A stretch of DNA of 64,000 bases from Chryseobacterium foetidum (GTDB lineage: Bacteria; Bacteroidota; Bacteroidia; Flavobacteriales; Weeksellaceae), in NCBI RefSeq assembly GCF_025457425.1, contig NZ_JAMXIA010000001.1, forward strand, positions 868,001 to 932,000, in the 5' to 3' direction. The notes under the pieces are model-generated. The model did no database searches, was not told the DNA's origin, and saw nothing but the letters and a program-made list of their open reading frames with translations. Both the position numbers and the translations under genes were made by a program. Position 1 is the first letter of the stretch. Each line of letters begins with the position of its first letter. Below, piece after piece: positions 34,257 through 43,147 of this stretch.

Positions 34257-35621
34257 ATGGAAAATAAACTTCAGGCATCTGAAAATACGCAGCAGCAACA
34301 GCAGCAGTTTCAGGATAAAAGACCGTCTGCAAATCCTCTGGAAGAGCTCAACAGAATCGGTGGCTTCGGCTTCGTGGAATCTGTTGTGGACGGCATCGCC
34401 AATATGAACCCTACGCGAAAGGCAAGAAAAGAAATATTTTTAAATGACTCCAATAAATCTGACGAAAGAAAAGAACTTCTTCAAAAAATAAATCTTTGGG
34501 TTGAACTGCTGGAAGGCGGTGATAATGCAGAAAAACTGGCAGACACCTGTAAAAACAAAGCCCAGAATGCAGAAGAGAATTTAAAATCAAATCTCAAAAA
34601 TGCTTTGGATTCTGTGCGTCAGCTTGAAACATCTTACCGTACTGTCGCTCAGTTTTACAAAAATACCGAACTTGATAAGGTAGACAACGTAAGCATCGTC
34701 AACGCAAGTCTTGATCAGGTTTCAGACCTTGACAATCCTGTTTTCATTGAGGCGATTGCTGAAGAGTTCAGACAGTATTATGACCGTCTTGATTTGAGAG
34801 ACAACTACTCTATCCTTGCTATTCCAGGTTATTTAGGTTCAAATAAAGTCATTGAAAAATGGGCTAAAATCTGTAACGAAAATAAAGTAATGATGGTTAC
34901 CGATTTTGCCAATCTTGATAAACCGGATGATGTAGTAGATCTATTCCATTCCGCAAATCTTACTGGTGGCGAACTTCACAGAAGTAATGTGATCATGACA
35001 TGCAACTGGCTTGTGGGAAGAGGAAAAGCAGAAGAAGTAGGCGAAGAGGAAAACGTAGAACTTCCGCCATCGACTTCACTGGCAGGGAAAATCCATAAAA
35101 CTTTGATGTCTCAGGTGGCTGCGGGTAAAAAACACGGTAACATCAACGAAGTAGACGCAGTAAAATTTGATTTAAAGAAAAGTGAAATTTCTCAGCTTGA
35201 AAAAATGGGTCTTGTGCCTATGGTTAATGAGTACGGAAAAATCATGGCATTCTCGGCAAAAACACTGTTTACAGGTGATAACATCGGTCTTCAGACATAT
35301 TCTGTAGTGCGTGTTTTCGATTACGTAACTAAAGTTTTACTCGATTTCCTAAACAGAAGAGCTTTTGAAAACTGGAATGCGAGAAACGAAGATGATCTGA
35401 GAAGACAGATTGTGAGTTTCCTTGATGGAATCAAAGGTGCAGATAAACTGATCGAAAAATTCAAAATTGTAAGATTCGAGCAGGATAAAGTGAATAAAGA
35501 CAGAGTTTGGTTAGACATCAGACTGACTCCATATTTCCCTACAAAAAGTTTTGTAATCAAACTTGACGGTCACAAAGGTGATGACGGTAACGAGTGGGAT
35601 GCAGAATATATTCAGGATTAA
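34257..35621 (+). CDS. tssC: type VI secretion contractile sheath large subunit TssC (DUF5458 type)
   Basis: A 454-residue sheath protein. It has a Gln-rich N-terminal tail, then a core with NPVFIEAIAEEFRQYYDRLDL, shown here as the segment around residues 160-185, then SILAIPGYLG, and a C-terminal sheath region ending with YFPTKSFVIKLDGHKG. The Bacteroidota TssC proteins carry DUF5458-like cores of this length. It pairs with TssB in a two-gene operon that ends at a terminator immediately downstream, so baseplate, membrane-complex and ClpV genes must lie elsewhere if the system is complete. Confidence 0.88.
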   Translation: MENKLQASENTQQQQQQFQDKRPSANPLEELNRIGGFGFVESVVDGIANMNPTRKARKEIFLNDSNKSDERKELLQKINLWVELLEGGDNAEKLADTCKNKAQNAEENLKSNLKNALDSVRQLETSYRTVAQFYKNTELDKVDNVSIVNASLDQVSDLDNPVFIEAIAEEFRQYYDRLDLRDNYSILAIPGYLGSNKVIEKWAKICNENKVMMVTDFANLDKPDDVVDLFHSANLTGGELHRSNVIMTCNWLVGRGKAEEVGEEENVELPPSTSLAGKIHKTLMSQVAAGKKHGNINEVDAVKFDLKKSEISQLEKMGLVPMVNEYGKIMAFSAKTLFTGDNIGLQTYSVVRVFDYVTKVLLDFLNRRAFENWNARNEDDLRRQIVSFLDGIKGADKLIEKFKIVRFEQDKVNKDRVWLDIRLTPYFPTKSFVIKLDGHKGDDGNEWDAEYIQD

Positions 35622-35640
35622 TTTATTAAAAATAAATCAT

Positions 35641-35675
35641 AAAACAGACTGTCATTTTTTGGCGGTCTGTTTTGG
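35641..35675 (+). terminator. intrinsic terminator of tssBC
   Basis: AAAACAGAC (35641-35649) pairs with GTCTGTTTT (35665-35673). The stem can extend inward with G-U pairs. It closes the two-gene sheath operon. Confidence 0.75.
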
Positions 35676-35823
35676 TTTAATCTAAATACAAAGTGTGAAT
35701 TTTTTTTTGCTAGCCAAAGTAAGAAAAGCTTTCAATTTTTTGTACATTTTGCAAGCTTTTGAATTTCTTATTGTAATTAATTCTTTTGTCACTTTTGCGG
35801 TTTTAAAACATGTCATATTTAAG

Positions 35824-35831
35824 TATCTTTG
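35824..35831 (+). promoter_or_regulatory. -7 promoter box (TATCTTTG) of mutY
   Basis: An exact consensus match. It overlaps an in-frame TTG at 35829, so translation should start further down, at the TTG at 35856. Confidence 0.55.
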
Positions 35832-35855
35832 CACTTTACCATTGAGATTCTTTAC

Positions 35856-36890
35856 TTGAAACCAACAAAAAAATCCACAGACTTTCTTCACATCGGACAA
35901 AAAATCCAAAATTGGTACATTCAAAATGCCAGAGATTTACCTTTCCGAAATACAAAAAATCCTTATAAAATCTGGATTTGCGAAATTGTGTTTCAACAAA
36001 CCAGAATTGCTCAGGGTTTGGGACATTACAACAGGTTTATTGAAAGATTTCCGGATGTAAAAACCTTGGCGGAAGCCGATGAAAACGAAGTCATTCTTCA
36101 CTGGAAAGGTTTGGGATATTACTCCAGAGCAATTAATATTCATAAAGCTTCAAAGCAGATTATGACGGAATTTTCAGGAAAATTCCCCTCAGATTATGAC
36201 GATATTTTAACTTTAAAAGGGGTCGGAAAATACACAGCCGCAGCTGTTTCGAGTATCTGCTTCGGGGAAAAAAGACCAGCCGTGGATGGAAATTTCTACA
36301 GAGTTTTAAGCAGAATATTTGCTGATGACTTTGATGTTTCTCAAACCAATGCATTTTCCTATTTTTCGGATCTGGCTTTTTTAATTATGCCCGAAAACGC
36401 TGGAGATTTCAATCAGGCAATGATGGATTTAGGTTCGGAAATCTGCAAACCAAAAAATCCAAATTGTGGTGATTGTCCTGTAAATGATGATTGTCTGGCT
36501 TTCGCACTTGGGAAGGTTTCTGAATTTCCGGTGAAGACTAAAAAAGTGAAAGTTGAAAATCTTTCACTTAAATATTATTTTGTTCACAGAAACAATCAGT
36601 TTATCATTCAGCAGCGTGGCGATGATTATATCTGGAAAAAACTGTATGAATTTTTACCTGAGATTTCTGCAGAACTCGTTCCGTTTATTAAAAATGTAAA
36701 AACCGTAAATCACAAACTGACTCACAGAAATTTAAGTATTGAAATACTTGATGTAGAAATTACTTCTGAATCTCTCTGGAATGATTTAATAAAAGATAAA
36801 AAACTCATCATTTCCGACTTTGAAGATTCTCAAAAGCATTCATTTCCCAAACCTTTGGAAAATTATATTCAAAACACATTGAAAGACTGA
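35856..36890 (+). CDS. mutY: A/G-specific adenine DNA glycosylase MutY
   Basis: 344 residues from the TTG at 35856 (MKPTKKSTDF). It removes A mispaired with 8-oxoguanine. The HhH-GPD core is seen in LKGVGKYTAAAV, with catalytic Asp in AVDGN and Glu in WICEIVFQQT. The 4Fe-4S cluster ligands are Cys-x6-Cys-x2-Cys-x5-Cys in CKPKNPNCGDCPVNDDC. A C-terminal Nudix-like 8-oxoG recognition domain follows (KYYFVHRNNQFIIQQR). gldD follows after 44 bases. Confidence 0.92.
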   Translation: MKPTKKSTDFLHIGQKIQNWYIQNARDLPFRNTKNPYKIWICEIVFQQTRIAQGLGHYNRFIERFPDVKTLAEADENEVILHWKGLGYYSRAINIHKASKQIMTEFSGKFPSDYDDILTLKGVGKYTAAAVSSICFGEKRPAVDGNFYRVLSRIFADDFDVSQTNAFSYFSDLAFLIMPENAGDFNQAMMDLGSEICKPKNPNCGDCPVNDDCLAFALGKVSEFPVKTKKVKVENLSLKYYFVHRNNQFIIQQRGDDYIWKKLYEFLPEISAELVPFIKNVKTVNHKLTHRNLSIEILDVEITSESLWNDLIKDKKLIISDFEDSQKHSFPKPLENYIQNTLKD

Positions 36891-36922
36891 AATTTGTCTC
36901 CTAAAATCTAAAATCTAATTTG

Positions 36923-36930
36923 TATTTTTG
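36923..36930 (+). promoter_or_regulatory. -7 promoter box (TATTTTTG) of gldD, possibly leaderless
   Basis: An exact consensus match ending 4 bases before the gldD ATG. The mRNA would begin at or next to the start codon. Confidence 0.55.
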
Positions 36931-36934
36931 CAAA

Positions 36935-37492
36935 ATGATTAAAAAAGTCAGTTTTGTTTTTGCGTCTGCGCTTCTTATTTCCTGTGGAAAAGAGGCTACA
37001 CCAAAACCTTTCGGTGAATTAAGACTGGAATATCCGGCACCGAAATATCAGAAGATGGATAAAAACTGTAATTACAGCTTTGAATATTCAAATTTCGCCA
37101 ATCTCAGTGATGCGAAAAGACCTTGCTGGTACTATCTTAATTATCCGAAGATGAAAGCGAAGGTTTTCATTTCATATTATCCTATCAATAATAATTTTGC
37201 CGATCAGGTAGCTGAAGCCGAGAAAATGGTATACAGACATACCGTGAAGGCGAGTTCTATCGATACAAAATCATTCGAATATCCTGAAAGAAAAGTCTAC
37301 GGAAACTTTTATGAACTGAAAGGACAGACGGCTGCCAACATTCAGTTTTACGCTACTGACAGCACAAAACACTTTGTGACAGCTTATCTTTATTTCAATT
37401 CAAGACCAAAACCGGATTCTCTGGCTCCGGCTGTGGATTACGTGAAAAAAGATCTGATGCATCTTTTGGATACATTTGAATGGAAAAATTAA
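36935..37492 (+). CDS. gldD: gliding motility lipoprotein GldD
   Basis: 185 residues with signal peptide and lipobox (FASALLISCGK, Cys at about 17). The mature part shows the GldD pattern PKPFGELRLEYP, NCNYSFEYSNFA and PCWYYLNYPKMKAKVFISYY. In gliding flavobacteria GldD is needed for motility and type IX secretion. The ATG at 36935 is chosen because the promoter box lies just before it and it puts the signal peptide first. It is followed by a PfkB kinase after 31 bases. Confidence 0.88.
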   Translation: MIKKVSFVFASALLISCGKEATPKPFGELRLEYPAPKYQKMDKNCNYSFEYSNFANLSDAKRPCWYYLNYPKMKAKVFISYYPINNNFADQVAEAEKMVYRHTVKASSIDTKSFEYPERKVYGNFYELKGQTAANIQFYATDSTKHFVTAYLYFNSRPKPDSLAPAVDYVKKDLMHLLDTFEWKN

Positions 37493-37523
37493 AAATTTAA
37501 ATTAAAAAAATAAGACATAATAT

Positions 37524-38447
37524 ATGAAACTTTTAGTTGTAGGAAGTGTAGCATTTGATGCGATTGAGACACCATTTGGTAAAACAGATAAAATTTTGGG
37601 CGGTGCGGCTACATACATAGCAATTACTTCGTCTATTTTAGGCGTAAAATCAGGAATTGTTTCTGTTGTGGGCGGCGATTTTCCTCAGGAATATCTTGAC
37701 ATGTTCAGCAAAAGAGATGTAAATCTTGAAGGACTGGAAATCGTGAAAGAAGGAAAAACGTTCTTCTGGTCAGGTAAATACCATAACGACTTAAATACGA
37801 GAGACACTTTGGCTACCGAAGTGAATGTTCTGGAAAATTTCGATCCAAAAATTCCAGATTCTATGCAGGATGCGGAAGTTTTGCTATTAGGAAACCTTCA
37901 CCCTGGCGTTCAGCTTTCAGTTTTAGAAAAAATGAATAACCGTCCGAAGCTGACAATCCTTGACACGATGAACTTTTGGATGGATACGGCAATGGACACA
38001 TTGAAACTAATGATTGCAAAAACTGATGTGATCAGCATTAATGACGAAGAGGCGAGACAACTTTCAGGAGAATATTCTTTGGTGAAAGCTGCTAAAAAGA
38101 TCCACGAAATGGGACCTGCTTACGTAATCATTAAAAAAGGTGAGCACGGAGCAATTTTATTTGGAGAAGGAAAAATATTCGCAATTCCGGCTCTTCCATT
38201 AGAAGAAGTTTTCGATCCAACAGGAGCTGGTGATACTTTCGCAGGTGGTTTTGCGGCTTACATTGCTAAAAAAGGAACATTTGATTTCGATACTATGAAG
38301 GCTGCTTTGATCGTAGGATCTGCAATGGCATCTTTCACGGTAGAAAAGTTCGGAACAGAAAGAATCGAAGAAGTAGAGGAAACTGATGTTTATTTAAGAA
38401 TAAAACAATTCAAAGAACTGACGACTTTCGAGATAGACCTTGATTAA
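37524..38447 (+). CDS. PfkB-family sugar/nucleoside kinase
   Basis: A 307-residue ribokinase-superfamily protein. The N-terminal substrate region is GSVAFDAIETPFG with GGAATYIA, and the C-terminal signature DPTGAGDTFAGGF carries the catalytic Asp and anion hole. The substrate is not predictable from sequence; adenosine-type or sugar kinases are possible. It lies between gldD and the PPIase gene, 31 bases after gldD and probably on the same transcript. Confidence 0.85.
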   Translation: MKLLVVGSVAFDAIETPFGKTDKILGGAATYIAITSSILGVKSGIVSVVGGDFPQEYLDMFSKRDVNLEGLEIVKEGKTFFWSGKYHNDLNTRDTLATEVNVLENFDPKIPDSMQDAEVLLLGNLHPGVQLSVLEKMNNRPKLTILDTMNFWMDTAMDTLKLMIAKTDVISINDEEARQLSGEYSLVKAAKKIHEMGPAYVIIKKGEHGAILFGEGKIFAIPALPLEEVFDPTGAGDTFAGGFAAYIAKKGTFDFDTMKAALIVGSAMASFTVEKFGTERIEEVEETDVYLRIKQFKELTTFEIDLD

Positions 38448-38480
38448 TCATTTGTTTTAAGAAATATTTATAATAAAAAA

Positions 38481-38512
38481 TTTAGTCTGATTCATTAAGA
38501 ATTCTAAATTTG
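38481..38512 (+). promoter_or_regulatory. promoter of the PPIase gene (TTTA-N20-TAAATTTG)
   Basis: TAAATTTG at 38505-38512 matches the -7 consensus, with TTTA (one mismatch to TTTG) at the right 20-base spacing. The 5' leader would be about 15 bases. Confidence 0.6.
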
Positions 38513-38533
38513 CAACTCGTTTAATATAAAAAA

Positions 38534-39898
38534 ATGATAGATAAATTAAAAATCGCTTTTCTTTTTGGTATTTTCATGATGTTTTTCTCTGTAAATACAT
38601 CTGCGCAGCTGAAGAAAGGACAATTGGTTGATGGGATTGCTGCTGTGATTGGCGATGAAATTGTTTTAGAATCTGATGTGGAGGAACAGCTGAACTATGC
38701 AAAACAGCAGGGTGCAGGAGAGACCAACAGATGCGAATTTCTTGAAAGTCTTCTCAACAATAAGCTTCTTGTGGTTCAGGCTAAAAAAGATACGCTGATT
38801 GAAAACCGCTCTGCTATGATTAAAGAGCAGGCAAACGCTAAATACAATCAGCTTGTTTCTCAGTTTCCGGATGAAAAAACAATGCTTGCGGCTTACAAAT
38901 TCCGTAATCAGTACGAGATGAAAAATGCCATCGAAAAAATTGATACCGATCAGTATTACGGGCAGGCAAAATACCAGAGAATTACAGAAAAAGCAGACGT
39001 TACGCCAAACGAAGTAACCGACTTTTACAATCAGTTTAAAACGCAGCTTCCGCAAATTAAGGACGAGGTTTCACTTTCTCAGATTTTTATGTATCCAAAG
39101 CTTACAGAGAAGCATAAGGAAGAGTTAATTGCAAGATTAAAGAAGATAAAAGCAGACATTCAGGGTGGTGAATCTTTTGACAGCCAGGCGAGAATTTATT
39201 CTGAAGACAAAGGTTCTGCAGCTACAGGAGGTTTGATGAAAAATGTTTTCAAAGGTCAGATGGTAAAGCCTTTCGAGGCAGCAGCACTGAATCTTCAGGA
39301 AGGTGAAATTTCTGATCCTGTGGAATCTGAATTTGGATATCACATCATTCAGTTGGTGAAAAAATCAGGGAAAGCATACGACGCGCGTCACATTCTTTTG
39401 ATGGCAACACCTACAGAAGAGGAAATTACTATGGCAAAAACCAAATTAGACAGCATCAGAGGTTTGATTCAATCAGGTAAAATCACTTTCAAGGAAGCTT
39501 CATTCAAATTTTCTGATGATAAAAGAACAAAATTCAACGCCGGTGTAATTCCGGGAGCTGACGGTTCCAATAAAATTGAGAGAGAAAGTATTCCGGGAAC
39601 AATCACTTATGAATTGGCAGGTCTTAAAAAAGGTGATATTACCACAGCATTTGACGATAAGGATGAGAGAGACAGAGTTGTTGTAAAAATTGTAAAGATT
39701 GAAGATGACATCGCTGCTCACCAGATTACTTTGGAAACAGATTATGACAGAATCAAGCAACTGGCACTCAACAGACGCCGAAACGAAATGGTGGAAAAAT
39801 ATGTAAATGAAAAAATTCCAACCACATTTGTATCGATTGACGGAAGATACAACTGCGAATTCAAAAGCAACTGGAAGAAAGCTTCCATTTCAAAATAA
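38534..39898 (+). CDS. SurA-like periplasmic peptidylprolyl isomerase
   Basis: 454 residues with a signal peptide (cleaved near NTSAQ, residue 25). The N-terminal SurA chaperone region begins LVDGIAAVIGDEIVLESDVEEQL, and two parvulin (rotamase) domains follow: the first around EVSLSQIFM to DPVESEFGYHIIQLV, the second from DARHILLMATPTEEE on. It assists outer-membrane protein folding. It has its own promoter and a clear terminator. Confidence 0.9.
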   Translation: MIDKLKIAFLFGIFMMFFSVNTSAQLKKGQLVDGIAAVIGDEIVLESDVEEQLNYAKQQGAGETNRCEFLESLLNNKLLVVQAKKDTLIENRSAMIKEQANAKYNQLVSQFPDEKTMLAAYKFRNQYEMKNAIEKIDTDQYYGQAKYQRITEKADVTPNEVTDFYNQFKTQLPQIKDEVSLSQIFMYPKLTEKHKEELIARLKKIKADIQGGESFDSQARIYSEDKGSAATGGLMKNVFKGQMVKPFEAAALNLQEGEISDPVESEFGYHIIQLVKKSGKAYDARHILLMATPTEEEITMAKTKLDSIRGLIQSGKITFKEASFKFSDDKRTKFNAGVIPGADGSNKIERESIPGTITYELAGLKKGDITTAFDDKDERDRVVVKIVKIEDDIAAHQITLETDYDRIKQLALNRRRNEMVEKYVNEKIPTTFVSIDGRYNCEFKSNWKKASISK

Positions 39899-39903
39899 AC
39901 TTT

Positions 39904-39931
39904 AAAACCTTCAGAAATGAAGGTTTTTTTA
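39904..39931 (+). terminator. intrinsic terminator of the PPIase gene
   Basis: AAAACCTTCA (39904-39913) pairs with TGAAGGTTTT (39918-39927) around GAAA, followed by T residues. Confidence 0.9.
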
Positions 39932-40005
39932 TGCATAAAAATATTAGTTTTATTATTTTAGAGGATTAGTATTTTCATACTTATCATTTCATTTAAAAAT
40001 AAAAT

Positions 40006-40950
40006 ATGCAGGACAATCAAAACAGAATTTCAGAACTTTTCAATATTAAATATCCAATTATCCAGGCTGGAATGATTTGGCATTCGGGATGGCGTTTAGC
40101 TTCGGCAGTTTCCAATTGTGGCGGACTTGGGCTAATCGGTTCAGCGAGTATGTATCCTGATATTTTGCGGGAGAATATTCAGAAATGTAAAAAAGCTACA
40201 AATAAACCATTTGGAGTAAATGTTGCATTGCTTTATCCTAATTTAGATGAAATTATTCAGATTATTTTAGAAGAAAAAGTAGAAATCGTTTTCACATCTG
40301 CCGGAAATCCCAAACTTTATACAGAAGTTCTTCAAAAAGAAGGCATAAAAGTCGCACACGTTGTTTCATCAACCAAATTTGCGGTAAAATGTGAGGATGC
40401 AGGTGTTGATGCCATCGTAGCAGAAGGCTTTGAAGCAGGCGGTCACAACGGGCGGGACGAGACCACTACCCTTTGTCTGATCCCCAACGTGAAAAAACAT
40501 ATTTCCAAACCACTAATTGCTGCCGGAGGAATTGCTTTAGGTTCTCAAATGAAAGCAGCAATGATTTTGGGAGCTGATGGTGTACAGATTGGTTCTAGAT
40601 TCGCAGCAACAACTGAAGCAAGCTCCCATGAGAACTGGAAAAATAAAATAACTGAACTGAATGAAGGCGACACGCATCTGACTTTAAAAGAACTGGCTCC
40701 AGTACGTTTGGTTAAAAACAAATTCTTCAACGAGCTTGAAGAAATCTATAATCAGGGGCGCGATAAAGAAGCTCTGAATGCCACTTTAGGCAGAGCCAGA
40801 GCCAAACTCGGAATGTTCGAAGGCAATATGGAAGATGGTGAACTGGAAATCGGGCAGGTTTCTGCATTAATCGACGAAATTCTTCCTGTGGAAAAAGTTT
40901 TTAATAATTTACTTGAAGAATTTAATGACGCTAAAATCCCTTCTATCTAA
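40006..40950 (+). CDS. nitronate monooxygenase / FabK-like flavoprotein
   Basis: A 314-residue FMN TIM-barrel protein of the 2-nitropropane dioxygenase/enoyl-ACP reductase II superfamily. It starts with FNIKYPIIQAGM, followed by GGLGLIGSA, the FMN-phosphate region AEGFEAGGHNGRD, AAGGIALGSQMKAA and LGADGVQIGSRF. These motifs occur both in FabK (fatty-acid synthesis) and in nitronate monooxygenases; sequence alone does not decide. It stands alone, after a terminator and 80 bases before the Nudix regulator. Confidence 0.85.
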   Translation: MQDNQNRISELFNIKYPIIQAGMIWHSGWRLASAVSNCGGLGLIGSASMYPDILRENIQKCKKATNKPFGVNVALLYPNLDEIIQIILEEKVEIVFTSAGNPKLYTEVLQKEGIKVAHVVSSTKFAVKCEDAGVDAIVAEGFEAGGHNGRDETTTLCLIPNVKKHISKPLIAAGGIALGSQMKAAMILGADGVQIGSRFAATTEASSHENWKNKITELNEGDTHLTLKELAPVRLVKNKFFNELEEIYNQGRDKEALNATLGRARAKLGMFEGNMEDGELEIGQVSALIDEILPVEKVFNNLLEEFNDAKIPSI

Positions 40951-41030
40951 CTATTTTGTGGTATTATTATTTTTAAAAAAAAATTTCGATATTAGCAAAA
41001 AATAATTTATCCCATATTTCCCCCAACTAA

Positions 41031-41780
41031 ATGGACTCTAAGCAACAAATACAAAAATTATCAGATGAAGGTAAAAAAATTTACCTGTCGCATATTTCTG
41101 CAGATCCCGTGATTTTCGGATTTGAAAGCAATGAACTGAAAGTGCTCCTCGTAAAGATGAATTATCGAGAAAAATGGATGCTTCCAGGTGGATATGTGAA
41201 GAAAGATGAGGATCTGGACGACGCTGTACAGAGGATTATAAAAGACAGAACAGGACTTACAGACGTCTACCTTCATGAGTTCGGAGTTTTTGGAAAAAAA
41301 GCCCGCAGTGAAGAATATTTTGAAGAATTTGATGAGTCTCATTTCAGCAAACAACGGTTTATTTCTATCGGATATCTCGCATTGTACAACCCTTCTCAGC
41401 AGGATCTTGTAAAAGATGAGCTCAGCCAGTCCTGCGAATGGACGAACATTAACAAACTCGACGAACTGGATTTCGCCATGGATCACAGGGAAATTATTGA
41501 AAAAGCTCTTTTGGCTTTAAGAGAAAAAATTGCGATTAGACCCATTGGCTACAATCTTCTCCCTGAGAAATTTACGCTTTCTGAAATTCAGAAATTGTAT
41601 GAAACTATTTTAGGTAAAGAATTGAACAGGGGAAATTTTTACCGCAAAATAAAAAATCTGGGAATTTTAAAAAAACTGGATGAACAGAGACGCGGAGGTG
41701 CTCACAAATCTCCGGATCTGTATACGTTTGATGCAGAAAATTATCAAAAAGCTCTTGAAAATGGGCTTACCAACTGGTAA
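41031..41780 (+). CDS. Nudix-like transcriptional regulator with winged helix (NrtR/AraR type)
   Basis: 249 residues. The N-terminal Nudix fold (about 20-150) retains Gly54 and Glu60 of the Nudix box, but the catalytic REUxEExGU is replaced by RIIKDRTGL (68-76), so hydrolysis is unlikely. The C-terminal ~90 residues have a winged helix (TLSEIQKLYETILGKELNRGNFYRKIKNLGIL, in two helices) ending KSPDLYTFD. This is the NrtR/AraR architecture, where the dead Nudix domain binds a ligand such as ADP-ribose or a sugar. The regulated genes are not clear from context. Confidence 0.82.
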   Translation: MDSKQQIQKLSDEGKKIYLSHISADPVIFGFESNELKVLLVKMNYREKWMLPGGYVKKDEDLDDAVQRIIKDRTGLTDVYLHEFGVFGKKARSEEYFEEFDESHFSKQRFISIGYLALYNPSQQDLVKDELSQSCEWTNINKLDELDFAMDHREIIEKALLALREKIAIRPIGYNLLPEKFTLSEIQKLYETILGKELNRGNFYRKIKNLGILKKLDEQRRGGAHKSPDLYTFDAENYQKALENGLTNW

Positions 41781-41790
41781 TTTTGATAAA

Positions 41791-41826
41791 AAAATCGGGT
41801 TCAGTCAAATGAATCCGATTTTTTCT
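41791..41826. terminator. bidirectional intrinsic terminator
   Basis: AAAATCGGGTTCA (41791-41803) pairs with TGAATCCGATTTT (41810-41822), with one G-U pair, between convergent genes and with T tracts on both sides. Confidence 0.9.
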
Positions 41827-41831
41827 TGAAA

Positions 41832-43037
41832 TTATCTTCCAAACTTAAAATATTCCGATAGCGGATGTTTTTTATTTTGCATAAATGCTGAAGCCATTTC
41901 CATTCCGGTTACTGAAAAAGTAATTCCGTTTCCTCCAAAACCACAGACGAAGTAGGAGTTTTTATAATTCTGATGTTCTCCGATGTACGGCAGTCCATCT
42001 TTTGTTTCGCCGAATGTTCCGGCCCAGACAAAATCGGTGTAGAAATGTTCTTCAGGCTTTATTCTTTTCAAATTTCTGAGTATTTCCTTTTCTTTTTTGC
42101 CCAATAACGCATCACGTTTTTCAGCATTGTGAAACTCTTCATCGCCACCGCCTATCAAAAGTCTGCCATCGTCTGTACTTCTCATGTACAGGTATGGTTC
42201 ATCGGTATTCCAGATCAAAGTATGTTCAATATTTTTAAATTTTTCTGAATTGATTTCTGAAACAATGGCAAATGTACATTTTAAGTCTACAAAATCTTCT
42301 TTAATTAATTCTTTAGTCTCATAACCAACACAGTAGATGATTTTTTTAGCTTTAATGGTAAAACCACTTGTTGTGAGAGCCAGGTTATGATCTTTGAGAT
42401 ATTTTACTGATTTTAATTCTGTTTTGTCGAAAATTTCCAGCCCTTTTTTTTCATTAAATCTTAATAACTCGTGTGAAAATTTAAAAGCATCGATACTTCC
42501 TCCTGATTTAGATAAAATGCCACCATAAGAATTTACAATTTCAAACTGTCTTTCAATTTCTTTAGCCGAAAGCCACTCTACATCAAAACCTGCCAGTCTT
42601 CTTGCCTCATATTCCCTTTCCAACCAATCCACATCTTTTTTTCTCGCAGCAAAATAAAGAGATTGCTTTTTTCTGAATCCTGATCTTGATTTTATTTCTT
42701 TTACAAGATTGGCAATATCAGTAATTGATTTTTCGCATGCTTTGTAAGCCTGTATGGCTGGTTTTTCGCCAATCATTTCCGAAAGTTCGTACAAAGGAAC
42801 ATCGATTTCATATTGCAGCATTGAAGTTGTTGCTGAAGTGCTTCCGTTGCAGATTTCTCTTTTATCAATTAAAATAGTTTTGTAACCGTCTTTTATCATT
42901 TGATGAGCAACCAGATTGCCGGTAATTCCTCCACCAATGATCAGTACATCACATTCTTTATCATCTTTCAGTGATGGATAGGATGAAATAAGCCCGTTTT
43001 TAACCAACCAGAAAGGCTCATTAGATTTAAGATCCAT
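41832..43037 (-). CDS. FAD-dependent oxidoreductase (DAO family)
   Basis: A 401-residue glycine/D-amino-acid oxidase-type flavoprotein. The dinucleotide-binding motif GGGITGNLVAHQM is near residue 34, and it is followed by STSATTSMLQYEID. The C-terminal FAD region reads PYIGEHQNYKNSYFVCGFGGNGITFS. No Rieske domain is present. Substrate unknown. It is probably transcribed alone from a promoter in the 110-base gap to the SpoIIAA-like gene. Confidence 0.85.
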   Translation of the reverse strand: MDLKSNEPFWLVKNGLISSYPSLKDDKECDVLIIGGGITGNLVAHQMIKDGYKTILIDKREICNGSTSATTSMLQYEIDVPLYELSEMIGEKPAIQAYKACEKSITDIANLVKEIKSRSGFRKKQSLYFAARKKDVDWLEREYEARRLAGFDVEWLSAKEIERQFEIVNSYGGILSKSGGSIDAFKFSHELLRFNEKKGLEIFDKTELKSVKYLKDHNLALTTSGFTIKAKKIIYCVGYETKELIKEDFVDLKCTFAIVSEINSEKFKNIEHTLIWNTDEPYLYMRSTDDGRLLIGGGDEEFHNAEKRDALLGKKEKEILRNLKRIKPEEHFYTDFVWAGTFGETKDGLPYIGEHQNYKNSYFVCGFGGNGITFSVTGMEMASAFMQNKKHPLSEYFKFGR

Positions 43038-43147
43038 TGTTTAATTTTTTTGATAAGGTTTTATCAACAATCAAGCCTTTTTTCCCTTAAAATAAATTGG
43101 TTTAATTATTGTTTAAACTTACTCACCAAAACATTAAAAATTAATAT

